A DNA stretch of 64,000 bases from Datisca glomerata (GCA_003255025.1 QANY01005406.1:1-64000); one strand, 5' to 3'. Counted from the stretch's first letter, positions 1 to 11,280 are shown. Notes: a model not told the origin generated them from the letters alone. A program made the numbers and translations.

Positions 1-36
1 CCAGAAATGTCTATGTTGAACCTTTTGCACCACCTT

Positions 37-288
37 TCAATTAGTTCCAAATTTACAGCCATCAGCATAAAAGGCTTGTGCTTGAGATACGAGGATAAAA
101 GGCTCAGCTTTGAACCAAGTATGGCTGACATTTACACAAGTGAAACCAAAATCTCTCTTAATTCTATTTCTTTTTGCATTTTTGTCAAACCAATCGCATT
201 TAAACAACAAAACACTTCTTTGTCCTATGTATTGCATCCCAATCATTTCTCTTAACATACCAAAAAAACTTAATCTCTTCACCATCAT
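37..288 (-). pseudogene. CACTA (En/Spm) transposase C-terminal fragment, DUF4216-like
   Basis: An 83-codon open frame contains VLLFKCDWFD, then a GFTCVNVSHTW stretch and EPFILVSQAQAFYADG. This order (vvlFkCdW, gftlVN, epFilasqaqqvFYv) is the DUF4216 module found at the C-terminus of TNP2-type transposases of plant CACTA elements. It lies downstream, in the minus direction, of the TNP2 fragment at 542-905, which is the expected order, but the DUF4218 part between them is mostly gone: bases 289-541 hold no readable frame. It is a relic with no likely function; the assignment is by motif only. Confidence 0.7.
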
Positions 289-541
289 GTTCTCCTAGAA
301 CTACTAAGCAGCTATTTTGGGTTGTTCGGGTACGGTCACAGTCTATACTATGATATCGAACACCATTGACACTACAACCCGATTATCTGGCCAACATGCT
401 AAAGTATATAAATAATCTGTGGCTTCTAATGACCCCCGATAACGCAACCAAAACTAATTTAAATAACACGAGTAATATTTGAATTTAATACTTCTCATTG
501 AAAGTTACTACTAAATACACACACACATACTTACCCGGGTC

Positions 542-905
542 CTAAACCAATCGGGAAATTGATATCTTCCCATCAGCTTTGTTGATACATCTTGATATAT
601 TTTCTGCGAAAACATCCAGAAACTTTACTGACTTTAAAAACCTACAAAACTTTCTTCTCTCCTCGATTGTTGATGTGTAACATGCATGTGGTTTTAAATA
701 TTTGTTCCTTTTGTTGAAGTGCAATTCTTTTCTTATCTTCATGTCAGCCAAATCCAGCCAAGCTTTGTTAGTGTCTTTTATTTTACCTTCTATGTTCAAT
801 AACTTCCCTAATATATTATCATAAATATTTTTCTCAATATGCATGACATCCAACTTGTGTCTAATTTTCTACTTAGACCAGTATGGGAGTTGAAAAAACA
901 CACTT
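542..905 (-). pseudogene. CACTA transposase TNP2 fragment (Transposase_21 end / DUF4218 start)
   Basis: The frame reads FFQLPYWSK, a stop, then KIRHKLDVMHIEKNIYDNIL, followed by a MKIRKELH stretch, HACYTSTIEERRKFCRFLKS and FAENISRCINKADGKIS. The segments LPYW, RHxLDVMHIEKNxxDN and the NISRC motif are hallmarks of the TNP2 transposase of CACTA elements. A TAG interrupts the frame just before RHKLDVMHIEKN, and the homology stops after GKIS, where DUF4218 should continue. Weak traces of the family continue towards about 1000. No CACTA terminal inverted repeat is visible, because the fragment runs towards the window edge on one side and is cut by degraded AT-rich DNA (906-1175) on the other. Confidence 0.75.
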
Positions 906-1175
906 CTCTTCGTCTAATGAAGTCCATCTCAAGCACGATTTTTTTAGTCTAACCATGTTTGGGATTGTATTTTTTGATTCTTTGATAATTTTCCAATTTT
1001 CAGATGTGTTTTAATCGGGTTCTGCCAAAAAAGATAAAATTGATCTATTTTTAGTTTTCCATCATTAATTATCTCCATATTTCTTAGGAATGAGATATAT
1101 ATTCAACCAATGATATTATATATCTAGCCTAATTTTTTTGAAATAAAGGGAGGGAACTTCTAATTGGCTGACTAT

Positions 1176-1804
1176 TGTTGAGGCAGGAAATCTCTTAACA
1201 ACACTGTACTACCCCCTTAGCCTAGAATTCCTTCTTGGTCGAATATCAACAAAACACAAACAAAGGACCCAAAGAACAAGGAGAGCCAGGGGTGTTTTCC
1301 TTGTCTAAGGACTTCTAATGCCTAATTTAGTGTCCTAGTAGAATTTTGGAAGAGTTTTGCTAAGGAGAGAGTCGTTTACCTTATTCCGGAGTAGGTGGGG
1401 ATATTTATACCTAATGTCCTTTTGGGAGGAAGCGTGTCAAATAAGTTACGTCAACAGGAAACATGTTAAAGACGCCTCGAAGATGTGGTGAATCTAATTT
1501 GACATGATGAGTTGGGAGTGACATCTAATGTCCGTGTCCCCCGAGATGACATAAAGGTCGAGGTTACTTGAAAGGGACATGTCTGACATTTGAAACGGTG
1601 ATTAGACACTAGAATTAGGGGAAGAGTAGGAAGATGCCACCTCGACTCTTACTTTCGACGGGTAATTATGGTGTTAACGTTGGAATCCAAATTTTCAGGC
1701 CTTTAAAGAGTATTCCTCGCTTTGGTCGTGGTTTGGTGATGATATGTGGTGTTATTGGGGCATGTGTCCGACCTTTATCAGTCTTCCAGGCAATTCCCAT
1801 AAGA
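1176..1804 (-). repeat. 3' LTR of element 1
   Basis: Long stretches match 9995-10679 (for example the shared blocks around AAAACACAAACAA, AGGTCGAGGT and GATGCCACCTCGACTCTTAC). It starts TGTTGAGGC at 1176, and the similarity stops at CCCATAAGA near 1804. It is about 56 bp shorter than its partner because of several indels, which means the insertion is old. A small open frame inside it (1634-1936) is not a gene. Confidence 0.8.
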
Positions 1805-2146
1805 GTTTCCACCAACCAAGGATTATGTGCGGGCTTTGCCCACCAAGGACTAAAGACTGTTGGAGTTCCCTCAATAATTGAGCCTACCCCTGAGATAAAA
1901 TCCTCACACGTCATTCCTTCGTTTATCAAAAATTGAAATTTGTTGCCTCTCAAGAGTAGCGGTAATGATGGCGCGTAAAAGAAGGGTGCAGACCATACAA
2001 CTCCTGCTAGTGAAGAGTCATCTGTCACATCATCGAGTACCCGACAACGTTTAGTTTCCTAAGCTAGTGTCGTTAGTTCACGAATTGATGGCGTCCCAAT
2101 ACGTTGGATTACTTCAACGACCCCGATCTTTGCTTACTCTGAGGTC
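1805..2146. other. Non-coding stretch between 3' LTR and antisense gene of element 1
   Basis: No protein family was recognised on either strand; the short frames here are fortuitous. In element orientation this is where a polypurine tract should abut the LTR. The bases next to the LTR read GGTGGAAAC on the minus strand, which is only weakly purine-rich. The right part would be the promoter region of the antisense gene. Confidence 0.5.
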
Positions 2147-2154
2147 TATAAATG
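2147..2154 (+). promoter_or_regulatory. Candidate TATA box of the antisense gene in element 1
   Basis: TATAAATG lies on the strand opposite to the retroelement, 384 bp before the ATG at 2531. A possible 5'-leader intron lies between (GTAAGT donor at 2435, pyrimidine-rich CTAG acceptors near 2487 and 2505). The candidate rests on sequence only. Confidence 0.4.
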
Positions 2155-2530
2155 AGCGTTTTTCTTCTTTGCACCTCCCATTTTTGCTTATCCGAGAGAG
2201 ACGACATGCTTAACAACTTCCTTTTCTTCTCCTAATCCGTTCTTCCTGTGAAATTGAACGTTTTCTTCTTCTTCCCAGGGGGTTTTTCATCGTGAGAACT
2301 TCCTCCGAAGCTCCTCTTCTACATTCGTTGATCAGACCCACGCCTTCCTTTTTAGCGTTTGCTAAGCATCATATCTTAGGGTCGTCAACTTTCAATTTTT
2401 CAGCAATTTCTTTGCCACTACTGAACCTTGTGTGGTAAGTCCTTTCTCCTTCATTTTTTATGTCCTATTTTTCCCATTTTCTCTAGGCTTTTCATCTTGT
2501 CTAGGGGATTTATAGAAATTCCTCGACCGT

Positions 2531-3240
2531 ATGGATTCAAACTCACCGATCGAGCCCTCTAATTCCCGTGTTATCCCTGAATGTCATGCGAGGCTAACCG
2601 AGACTTCCAATTATTGAAGGGTTGATGACTGCCCTTCTTCCTTAAAGGAGGAGGACCTAGTCACCAACTGAAATAAAGACCACATCTTGGACTACATCCT
2701 CCTACGGATACTATAACTGGGTGAGAGAATTAGTGCCCCGCGACATGGAGGAGTCGGGCTGTACCTGACGGCTCTGGATGGCGGGCTACGACTCCCTCGA
2801 CATCCCTTTCTTTCGAAGTAGTTTTCTTCAATGGGGATAGCTCTGGCCCAACTCCAACCTGATTCTTGGAGGGTCCTGGTGGGATGCTGGGTCTTGTGAA
2901 GGTAATACTATGGTGGGGACTTCACGCTACAGGAGTTCAACTTCCTGTTCCAACTGAAGTCTCCTCTTGAGAAATCGGGCGAGGGGGCTCCTTCTCACGA
3001 CCTGGGCTGCTAATACATCAGTGGTAGGATCGGGGGTATGTAGGGACTTGTGAACAACGTCCTCACCTGGTATAGACAGTGGAAAGACTATTAGTTCTTG
3101 ATCTATGGATCCTGGGAGTCTTGTCTTAGGGATTCAAAGCTTATGAATTCAATGCCCCGGGTCTTTGGGATTGCAGGTGAGATCGTGACTTAGAAGAAGA
3201 AAGCATGCTCGTGCTTAGTCCTGGAGTTAACTTCTCTCTG

Positions 3241-3296
<56 letters not shown>

Positions 3297-5093
3297 NCAG
3301 TGGGAAGATAAAAACTGAAAGAACTTTCTGCCCATTTTCAGGCCTAGATCCTTATTCTTGTCGAGATCCATGTGGACCAATGCCACTTCAGTTTCCTTAC
3401 CTGATCTGAGTCCTTGTTCCAGTTTGGATTGTATCTAGACCCTCTGGTAGATTTCACAGTTGGGGTTTCTAACAAGGCACGTTCGGCAGGCTTAAGCTCA
3501 GAGGGTCTTAGTCCTAGCAATTCCGAGACCCTTTCTTCAAACCCTACGAGGTACCTCTTATGCATCATTTTACCTCTTTTCTGTTCATGGTCTTACTATT
3601 GTTTTATTTCCTGCAGAGATGGTCGGAGATGTTCCTCCTTCAAACAAACCTCGGGCGGAGCTCGTGGGCGACAAAGTGTAGAAGATGGAGGCCATTCGGT
3701 CCCAAAAGCTGGAGAACTCAAAGGGGGGGAAGGTCCTCCCTGCGCCTTCTTCTACTCATCCTCGGGGAACATCGGGGAACTACCACCATCTCCACCTTTT
3801 GCTCCATCCTCCACTCTTACTTTTTCTATGAAGATCACCGGGAGCTTTCCCAAGGAGCCTATGTTTCCTTCTGATCAGGGTCTACCATGGAACAACGTTG
3901 ATTATGTGGTTTCTAAGGGGTCGTCCCAATCCCCCTATCCAGCTTTACACTCTCGAGCTCTGTTCCTAAGGGGTCGAGGAATCTTCATCTTGACTTATTG
4001 GGTCTGTCTCTTGAGTTCCGATCGGTATGGCACCCAAGCTCAGAAGCGTAAGGCCCCGATGACCCCTGATAAGGTTGCAGAGAGTCCTAGTCCTCAGGAC
4101 CAAGCTCGGGGGGAGGTGAGGAGCCCGTTAGACTTGTGGTATGCACATGCGAATCCTGAGAAGGGGGCTCGACTTTGAGAGCCACCAGAGACAGAGTTTG
4201 CTGATTCGGTGAGTACTATCTTTTCCTGTACTTTTCTTATCTATTGGTAATTCCATTATTTATTTGACGTTGTTCTTAGGTTGTCTATTACAAAGTGGAG
4301 TGTTGGCGCATTTTTACCGTTGTAGGTCTGCGGTACTTGCGGCAGATGGGGCCACTTTGAAGTGTGAGGCCGAGCTGGATGGCAGGGCTCAACGGTTTGA
4401 TTCCCTTTGTCAAGTTAATGAACGACTGACAGGGAAAATCCAGGAGCTCCGTGCCATGGCGGGGAGGTCGACGGTCTTTGAGGAGGAGCAGGCCCAGTCT
4501 AGGGTTGAGATATTTTGGGCTCAGGAAATCCATCAAGATCTAGAGGCCTGACTATTTGATGGTGATAAGATTGTCATGAGTCTTTACCAATAGGAGGTCA
4601 TCCTGTTAGCTTAGTCCCAGCTTCAAGAGGAAAATCTTGCTCATGCTGAAAGTCGGGAGAGGGTAATTGCTTAGAAACTAGGCTTGGTGGAGATCGTTAT
4701 GTTGGAGAGATCCGGTCGATGGTCTGAAAGCCATAGCAAGGGTATAGATAACTTTAAAGAGTCTTCAGAGTTCAAGGATGCCCTACTCCTAGATTTTTCC
4801 CTAGGTTATAACAGCTATCGATATGAGATCGTTGAGGCCCATCCTGAGTTGGACTTGAGCTTCTTCCGTTGTCCTCCGAAATCTTTGCCTCTTCCTGAGA
4901 GTCCTGATCCAGTTCATTCTGAGAATTCTCAGCCTTCTTCTTATGTCATCCTCGATCCTTTAGTCTCGAAAGTTACTTTAGTCGGTCTAGATGCCAGGGG
5001 TTTCCTTTACCCTTTAGTCAAATTGAGGAGGCCCATCCCCTATCGCCAAAGCTTGCCTAAAGTCACCATCAGCACCTCTAGAGTCTACATCTA
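2531..5093 (+). pseudogene. Antisense extra ORF of a Tat-type element (gypsy-type putative transposase-like), degraded
   Basis: The frame opens MDSNSPIEPSNSR and continues, with stops and frameshifts, through a region reading YLTALDGGL..PRHPFF. It resembles the plant 'putative gypsy-type transposon' domain (PF04195), which sits antisense in Tat elements. Later parts read as a charged, probably coiled-coil region (around 4320-4550, for example RFDSLCQVNERLTGKIQELR) and a C-terminal piece at 4684-5093. Candidate introns keep GT-AG ends: 3551-3616 with a CTGCAG acceptor, and 4209-4279 with a GTGAGT donor and TTCTTAG acceptor. A (CT)n(TA)n tract interrupts it at 3233-3296. The molecular function of this protein class is not known. 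Family assignment is by pattern and moderately sure; loss of function is clear from the in-frame stops. Confidence 0.55.
3233..3296. repeat. (TC)n(TA)n microsatellite with one unresolved base
   Basis: A CT dinucleotide run is followed directly by a TA run, with an N at 3297. The 81-codon minus-strand frame through it is an artefact of the repeat. Confidence 0.9.
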
Positions 5094-5419
5094 GTTTTTT
5101 TTTATTTTCTTATAACTTTTCCTTTCCTTTTGTAATCTTTCCTATTTTCTTTGAATGATAACGTGATCTCTTTAATGGCTATATCTCTTTTCTTACATCT
5201 ATTATAACCTTTGACCTTTATTATTTCTTACTGGGTTGCTCCCTTTGAAGGAGGTCGGGTCGTATAGTCCTTCCATAACCTTTAGAATCTTGGGTGTTGC
5301 CCCATACAGGAGGTCTGTTTGGGCGTACTCAATTCAAACTTCTCTTCATTTGTCGATCTAGGGTGTTGACCAGGCTATTTTTCTATTTTGGTGTCTAGTC
5401 AAGCATTTACGTTCTGGTC
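5094..5419. other. T-rich spacer, duplicated about 570 bp further on
   Basis: No gene is visible. The block around TGTAATCTTTCC, GATCTCTTTAATG, CATCTATTATAACC and GGAGGTCGGGTC recurs at about 5665-5900, so the spacer and the first diverged units of the neighbouring array were duplicated together. Confidence 0.6.
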
Positions 5420-6600
5420 GAAATTCCTATCTCGTCTGGCGAGCTAGAAAGCAAGCAAGACTTCTCATTTCCTTTAATTTCTACTCTGGTTAGAGTTTAT
5501 TTTTCCATTTGGTGAGCTAGTACGCAAGCCAACACATCACTTTTTTTCTTTTAAAGTTTAGCCAGGTATTTTTACTTTGACTAAGGCTCTTTTTTTCCCG
5601 TCTGGTGAGCTCGAACGCAGGCCATACATCTCCTTTACCCTTGAGTCAAACTGAGGAGGCCCATCTCCTTTAATTTTTTTCTTGTAACTTTTAGTTTCCT
5701 TTTGTAATCTTTCCTTTTTTCTTTGAATGGGAACATGATCTCTTTAATGCTCTGTCTCTTTTCTTGCATCTATTATAACCTTTGACCTATATTATTTCTT
5801 GGTGGGTTGCCCCATTTGAAGGAGGTCGGGTCATATAGTCCTTTTGTAACCTCAGGAATTTGTTTGGGTGTTGCCCCAAACTGGAGGTCTGTTTGGGCGG
5901 ACCTGCTTCAAAGTTCTTTTCATTTGTCGTTCTATGGTGCCGACCAGGCTACTTTTTCTATTTTGGCATCTAGCCAAGCATTCCTGTTCTGGTAGAAATT
6001 CCACTTTCATCTGGGGAGCTAGAGAGCAAGCGAAACTTCTCATTTTCTTTAATATCTAGTCAGGCATTTCAGCTCCGACTAGAGCTCATTTTCTCATCTG
6101 GTGAGCTAGAACGCAAGCCAAACACCACTTTTTACCTTTCAGAGTCTAGCTGGGTATTTTTGCTTTGACTAGAGCTTCTTTTCCCATCTGGTGAGCTAGA
6201 ACGCGGGCCAGACATCACTTTTTTCCTTTGGACTCTAGCCAGACATTTCTACTTTAACTAGAGCTCATTTTCCCGATTGGCGAGCTAGAACGCAAGCCAC
6301 ACACCACCTTTTTCATTTTGGAGTTTAGCCAGATAATTCTGCTCTGACTAGAGCTTCTTTTCCCATCTAACGAGCTAGAATGTAAGCCAAACATCATTGT
6401 TTTCCTTTTGGAGTCTAGCCAGACATTTATGCTCTAACTAGAGCTTCTTTTCTCATATGGCAAGCTAGAACGCAAGCCAGACATCACTTTTTTCCTTTTG
6501 GAGTCTAGCCAGGTATTTCTGCTCCGACTAGAGCTCTTTTTCCCATATGGAGAGCTAGAATGCAAGTCAGACATCACTTTTTGCCTTTTGGAGTCTTCAT
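5420..6600. repeat. 89-bp tandem repeat array of element 1
   Basis: The landmark GAGCTAGAACGCAAGCC recurs with small changes near 6016, 6103, 6193, 6282, 6371, 6461 and 6550, that is every 87-90 bp. Three more diverged units stand near 5446, 5512 and 5606. Each unit also carries GGAGTCTAGCCAG and CTGACTAGAGCT. The array lies between integrase and the antisense gene, where Tat-lineage elements commonly keep tandem repeats. Frames through it (6434-6724 minus) are by-products. Confidence 0.85.
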
Positions 6601-6639
6601 CTTTAGGGGAAAATAGCCTTTGTATTTGATGCCTAGCCG

Positions 6640-9600
6640 AGCTACAATCCTTTTTTTTGCTTATTTGGCTGGTAGTAGACATCCAAGTGCTCCACATTCT
6701 AAGGGTGTGCCAATACTCGTCCATCCATGTTCTGCAGTCGATAAGTCCCTAAGCGCATTATCTCTATTATCAAATTAGGTCCTTTCTAGTTATGCTCGAG
6801 GGCTCCTACTTTTGCATCTTTTCTTTTTCACAGTACTAGGTCACCTGCCCGAAATTGATGGACCTTTATTCTGAGTTGGTGTGCCTTATTTTGTAGTTTT
6901 GTAGTTCTTCTAGATCATACATGTTGTGCCTTAATTAGAGTAGTACTGGACTCTGTGGGGGGGGGGGGGGNGGGGGGGGGGGGGTACCTCTATTTCTATC
7001 GAGATGACGGCCTCTATGCCAAAGGCCAGTCTGTAGGAGGTTTCTCCCGTTGATGTTCTACTTGTGGTCCTATAAGCTTAGAGGATGTTTGGGAGCTCGC
7101 CGACCCAAAATCCATTTCTTCATTCCAGCTTGGCCTTGAGGTTATGCTTGATAGTTTTGTTGACTATATTTACTTGTCCATTGAAGTGCGGGTGGGCTGG
7201 TGATTAGTGAGATGCCTAATCCTCAGCTGCTCGCACGTCCACCTGAACTTGGCGTTATCGAACTGTTTGCCATTGTCCATGACGATGGTGTAGGATATTT
7301 CGAATCTTCATATCATGTTTTTCCATATGAAGTTTGTGGTCTTGTGCTCCGTCATGGTGGCTAAGGGCTCTGCCTCCACCCACTTGGTGAAATATTCTAT
7401 GAGGATGATGGTGAATTTGTTCTGGCCTTTCCCCTATTGGTAGGGGTCCTATTAAATCCACCCCAACTGAGTAAATGACCACAGACTTAGGATGAAGGTG
7501 AGCAGTTTTGGTGGCTAGTGTGGGGTGTTCGCGGTCCTTTGGCATTTGTCATACTTTCTTACAAAGTTCTTGGTGTTTGAAACCATTGTTGGCTAGTAAT
7601 ACCCTTGCCATTTCAGCTAATGATGCAGGGCCTGAGCACCAGTGTGGTTTCCATAGACTCTTTTGTGCAATTTCTTCATGACATATAGTGCTTCTATCGG
7701 GCGTGATGCACCTCAAGTGGGGATACGAAAAAAGCTCTTTTGTACAGAGTTTCATTGATAATTACATAGTTAGCCGACCTGAGGTGGAGATTTCAACGCG
7801 CCTTCCTATTAGAGGGTAGGGTTCCATCTCGTTGGTACTCGAATATGGATGTGATGCACGATGCGGCCGCTGCCTCCTTACTCTTTCCAATACTTCCTCG
7901 TTTCCGATGCTTAGGAGGGCGAGGAATTTCACTGACACTGTTATGCTAATCTTGATGTCGGAGGCTAGCTTGGCCAACGCGACCGCATTAGTGTTCAGGC
8001 TCTGGGAGATCCGTTGAATAGTATAGGAGTCCTACTTTCCAAAAAGGGCCCGCACCTAGGCCAGATACTTGGACATATTGTTTCCCTTTTTTATAGTCCT
8101 TGTTGATTTGGTTGACAACTAGCTGGGAGTCACTGCAGATCCTCAATGTTCTCATACTTAAAGTCGAGGCCAATTTAGTCCTGCAATCAATGCTTCGTAT
8201 TCCACTTCATTATTCGATGCATTGAACACAAAGCATAGAGCATACTCAACCCGAGACTGGTAAGGTGCTAGAAGCAGTATAACCAATCTAGTTTCCATCT
8301 GGTTAGAGGCACCATCCATGTATAAGGTCCAAAGGTCCTCTTTGAACTCCGCTTCCTCTATACGTTCTATCATCATATCTGCAATGAAATCTGCCACGAC
8401 CTTCCTTTTGATGGCCCATTTATCCATGCGTCTTGAGGCTTGAGCTTTTGGAGGACCTACTTGAGTGGGGAGTTCATGAGGATTTAAATGGAATGGGCTT
8501 GGAAGTATGGACGGTGCTTCCGTGCCATAGTGATAAAGGCTAGCATCATCTTCTCTAGATATGGGTAGCATTTCTCTACCTCCACCATGACCTTACTGAT
8601 GTAATAGATCGATTGCTGAATGAAGTCATCCCCTATTCAGATTAAGCGGCGCTGACGGTCGTCTCTCAGACGGCTAAGTATAAAGACCACTGCCCCGAGC
8701 ACATGTTTAGAAAGTAGTAGTGGGGAGCTCATGTATCTTTTTAGGGCTAAGAAATCTTTCTAACACTCCTTGGTCCATTCAAAAGACGTATTCTTCCTTA
8801 GAATCTTGAAGAAAGGAAGGCATCTATCCATAGCCTGAGAAATAAAATGGTTGAGCGCGGTGACCCGCCTGTGAGACATTGTACCTCCTTGATGTTATTC
8901 GGGGATTCCATCTCAAGTAAAGCCCTTATCTTTTCAGGGTTGGCTTAAATCCCTCATTGGTTGACCATGAAACCCAGAAACTTTTCTGAGTTGACTCAGG
9001 GGTTTAACCTCATCCTATATTTTCTTAGGGTGTCGAACATTTCGACGAGGTCAGCCATGTGGTCTATTGAATTTATGCTTTTATCGAGCATGCCGTCCAC
9101 ATACACCTCCATGTTCCATAATATTTTTTAGTGAACACCTTGTTCACCAGCCTTCGTTAAGTGACCCTTGCATTTTTTAGTCTGAAGGGCATCACGGTGA
9201 GCAATAAGTTCCTCGTCTAATGATGAATGAGGTTTTCTCTTGGTTGAGTGGATGCATCAAAATCAGCTTGTATCTAGAGTACGCTTCCATAAAATTGAGC
9301 AGATCATCCCCGACGTGGCATCGACTAGTTGGTCTATGCGGGGGAGGGGGAAGCTATCTTTGGGACACACCTTATGTAAATCCGTAAAGTCTATGCAGAC
9401 CTTCCACTTTCTATTTTCTTTTTTGATCAACACGACGTTGGCTAACCATTCTAGGTATTGGACTATTCTAATAAATCCTATAGAGAGCATCTTCTCCACC
9501 TCCGCAATAATGGCCTCATCCCTATTTGAATTCACGCTCCTCCTCTTCTGTCTGACTAGTTTGAACTTCTGGTCCAACATTAAGGTGGTGGGTGATAACG

Positions 9601-9880
9601 CGTTGGTCTATGCCGGACATATCCTCATGGGTCCCTCCAAAGACATCTTTATTATTTTAGAGGAACTTTGTGAGCTCGTCTTTCAAATTTGGAGCAAGCA
9701 TTGACCCAATTCAGACCATCATCTCTCGTTGTTATGGCGAGAGAACAACTGATTCTAACTATTCTACAGGTTCTCCCTAAGGATGCTTCTTGGGTGGTTC
9801 GTCAATTATGGTTGCTCCCCCATTGCCTTTATTCTCATAGGTCTTTTTGCCTTAGGTTCGCCTCTTGAACCAGTCGTTGT
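6640..9880 (-). pseudogene. Gypsy pol remnant: RT, RNase H, integrase (element 1)
   Basis: Reading the minus strand, an RT-upstream linker (9880-9600) leads into AEVEKMLSIGFIR, EWLANVVLIKKENRKWKVCI, DFTDLHKVCPKDSFPLPRID and VDATSG (9580-9263). The RT active-site box reads YVDG at about 9092-9106 instead of YVDD. RNase H follows (TLYMDGASN and the NNEVEYEALIAGL motif, 8571-8158). The integrase core shows VDLIGPLPIG, a frameshift near 7430 and DNGKQFDNAKF at about 7240-7290. The integrase tail reads GETSYRLAFGIEAV and, near 6700, GTYRLQNMDGRVL. Many stops interrupt it. The start of pol stands only about 100 bp from the primer-binding site, so gag and protease have been deleted. Confidence 0.85.
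6957..6984. repeat. Poly-G tract with an unresolved base
   Basis: A run of about 27 G with an N at 6971 interrupts the integrase C-terminal coding remnant. Its length is likely uncertain in the assembly. Confidence 0.9.
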
Positions 9881-9974
9881 TCTTAGGGTTGCTTTTGATG
9901 ACAGAAAACCAGGAATGTTACTGGGTTAAGGTCGTCTTTCAGTATTTTGGAGAGAGGAATGATTTTGGCGTCTT

Positions 9975-9992
9975 CCCCACAGACGACCGCCA
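9975..9992 (-). other. Primer-binding site of element 1
   Basis: On the minus strand, two bases after the LTR end (CA), the sequence reads TGGCGGTCGTCTGTGGGG. This resembles the TGGCGCCGTCTGTGGGG type used by many plant gypsy elements. It fixes the right LTR as the 5' LTR. Confidence 0.7.
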
Positions 9993-9994
9993 AC

Positions 9995-10679
9995 TGTTTT
10001 GGCCAAAAATATTTCAACAGCAGATGTACTCCCCTCTTATTATAGAGCTCCTTCTTGGCTAGATATATGTAAAACACAAACAAGGGACCCAAAGAACAAG
10101 GAGAACCAGAGGAGGAGGTTTCCTCATGTAAGGGTCTCTGATGCCTAAGTTAGTGTCCTTGTAGAATTTTGGTAGAGTTTTTCTAAGTGGAGAGTCTCAT
10201 ACCTTATTCTGGAGTGGGTGGGGATATTTATACCTGAAGCCCTTATGGGAGGAAATGTGTCGAAGATGTGGTGACTCTTCTTTGACATGATGAGTAGGGG
10301 GCGACATTTAATGCCCTTGTCCCCTTAGCTAACATAAAGGTCGAGGTGACTTGAAAGGGAACTGTCTGACATGTGAGGTGGAAATTAGACGCTCGAATTA
10401 GGAAATGGTAGGAAGATGCCACCTCGACTCTTACTTTCAGTGGGTAATGATGGTGCTGACGTTGGATGGTTATCTAGACTTTCAGGTCTTTGATGAGTAT
10501 TCCTAGTTACTTATGGGCTCTGCCCTGCCTATCTTTCCTTGGTCCTGGTTTGGCGAGGTCAGGTCAGGTAGAGCGTCTGACCCATGGTTGGGGTTTGGCT
10601 GACTTCCCATGTGATGAGGTGTGGTGTCATTGGGACACGTTTCCTACCTTTATCAGTCTTCAAGGCAATGCCCATAACA
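9995..10679 (-). repeat. 5' LTR of element 1
   Basis: The partner of 1176-1804. In element orientation it runs from TGTTATGGGCATTGCC (10679) to AAAACA (9995). It contains the shared blocks listed for the other LTR and about 56 extra bases. The short frame 10490-10738 that starts inside it is not a gene. Confidence 0.8.
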
Positions 10680-10788
10680 AGTATATATTCTTATCCCTAT
10701 TTAGATCATTGTTTGAATTAATTGTATATATGTTTTAAATCTATTAATTATATATTCTTATATTTATTGACTAATTTTAAATTACTCT

Positions 10789-11258
10789 TGAACATGAATA
10801 ATTCTCAGTGTTCAGCCACATCAGGGGAGAAGAAAAATAATTAAAGTAAATGCCACGAAAGCATTATAGGAATAGTTGAATTTACCATGTTGGCAGATCG
10901 AAAGCCAGAGAAGTCGAGGGAATCATCACCGTCACAAAGTTGGTAGCAATCACTACAACCATCATATTCGCCACATTACGCCAAATAATTCTAATTCAAA
11001 AAGTTTCTAATACTAATAAGCAAGGTTCAGTTATTCACCTAAAAGATGAAGTAAATTCTGAAAAATAAACTCAATCTCGAAGAATATTCCATTTATTCTT
11101 GCTTTATTTCTGAAATTAAGTTGTATTACAAGCCTATAAATACATGCCAAATTATAAACTGGAGGATCATCGAATATAAGCAATTAAAAATTGCTTACTA
11201 TCATGCTTATTTTCTCTGCTCTTGGTATTTTCTATTTTAGAGAAAAAATTCTTTTACA
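10789..11258 (+). repeat. 5' LTR of element 2
   Basis: It begins TGAACATGAATAATTCTC and ends CTTTTACA. Compared with the 3' LTR it lacks about 70 bp after GTTGGCAGATC, a deletion in this copy. Confidence 0.9.
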
Positions 11259-11260
11259 TT

Positions 11261-11280
11261 TTGGTGCTTTCATTGAGAGC
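11261..11280 (+). other. Primer-binding site of element 2
   Basis: TTGGTGCTTTCATTGAGAGC starts two bases after the LTR. The same motif (TTGGTGTTTTCATTGAGAGC) follows the LTR of element 3. I do not assign the tRNA. Confidence 0.7.

Larger units (their letters stand above)
1176..10679 (-). mobile_element. Ty3/gypsy LTR retrotransposon, Tat-like lineage, degraded (element 1)
   Basis: Two diverged LTRs (1176-1804 and 9995-10679) bracket a 9.5-kb element transcribed on the minus strand. Next to the right LTR is a primer-binding site of the TGGCG..GTCTGTGGGG kind. In element order come pol remnants (RT, RNase H, integrase; 9880 down to 6640), an 89-bp tandem array (about 6600-5420), a gene in the opposite orientation (2147-5093) and the 3' LTR. 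An extra antisense ORF and tandem repeats between integrase and 3' LTR are known features of Tat-type elements. The flanking pentamers ACTAT (1171-1175) and AGTAT (10680-10684) match at 4 of 5 bases, a plausible aged target duplication. Gag and protease are absent, and pol has many stops and frameshifts, so the copy is dead. Confidence 0.85.

Noticed and set aside
1634..2028. Open frames of 100 and 120 codons on both strands
   Set aside because: They overlap the LTR of element 1 and each other, and show no known motif.
3141..3386. 81-codon minus-strand frame
   Set aside because: It is produced by the CT/TA microsatellite and contains an unresolved base.
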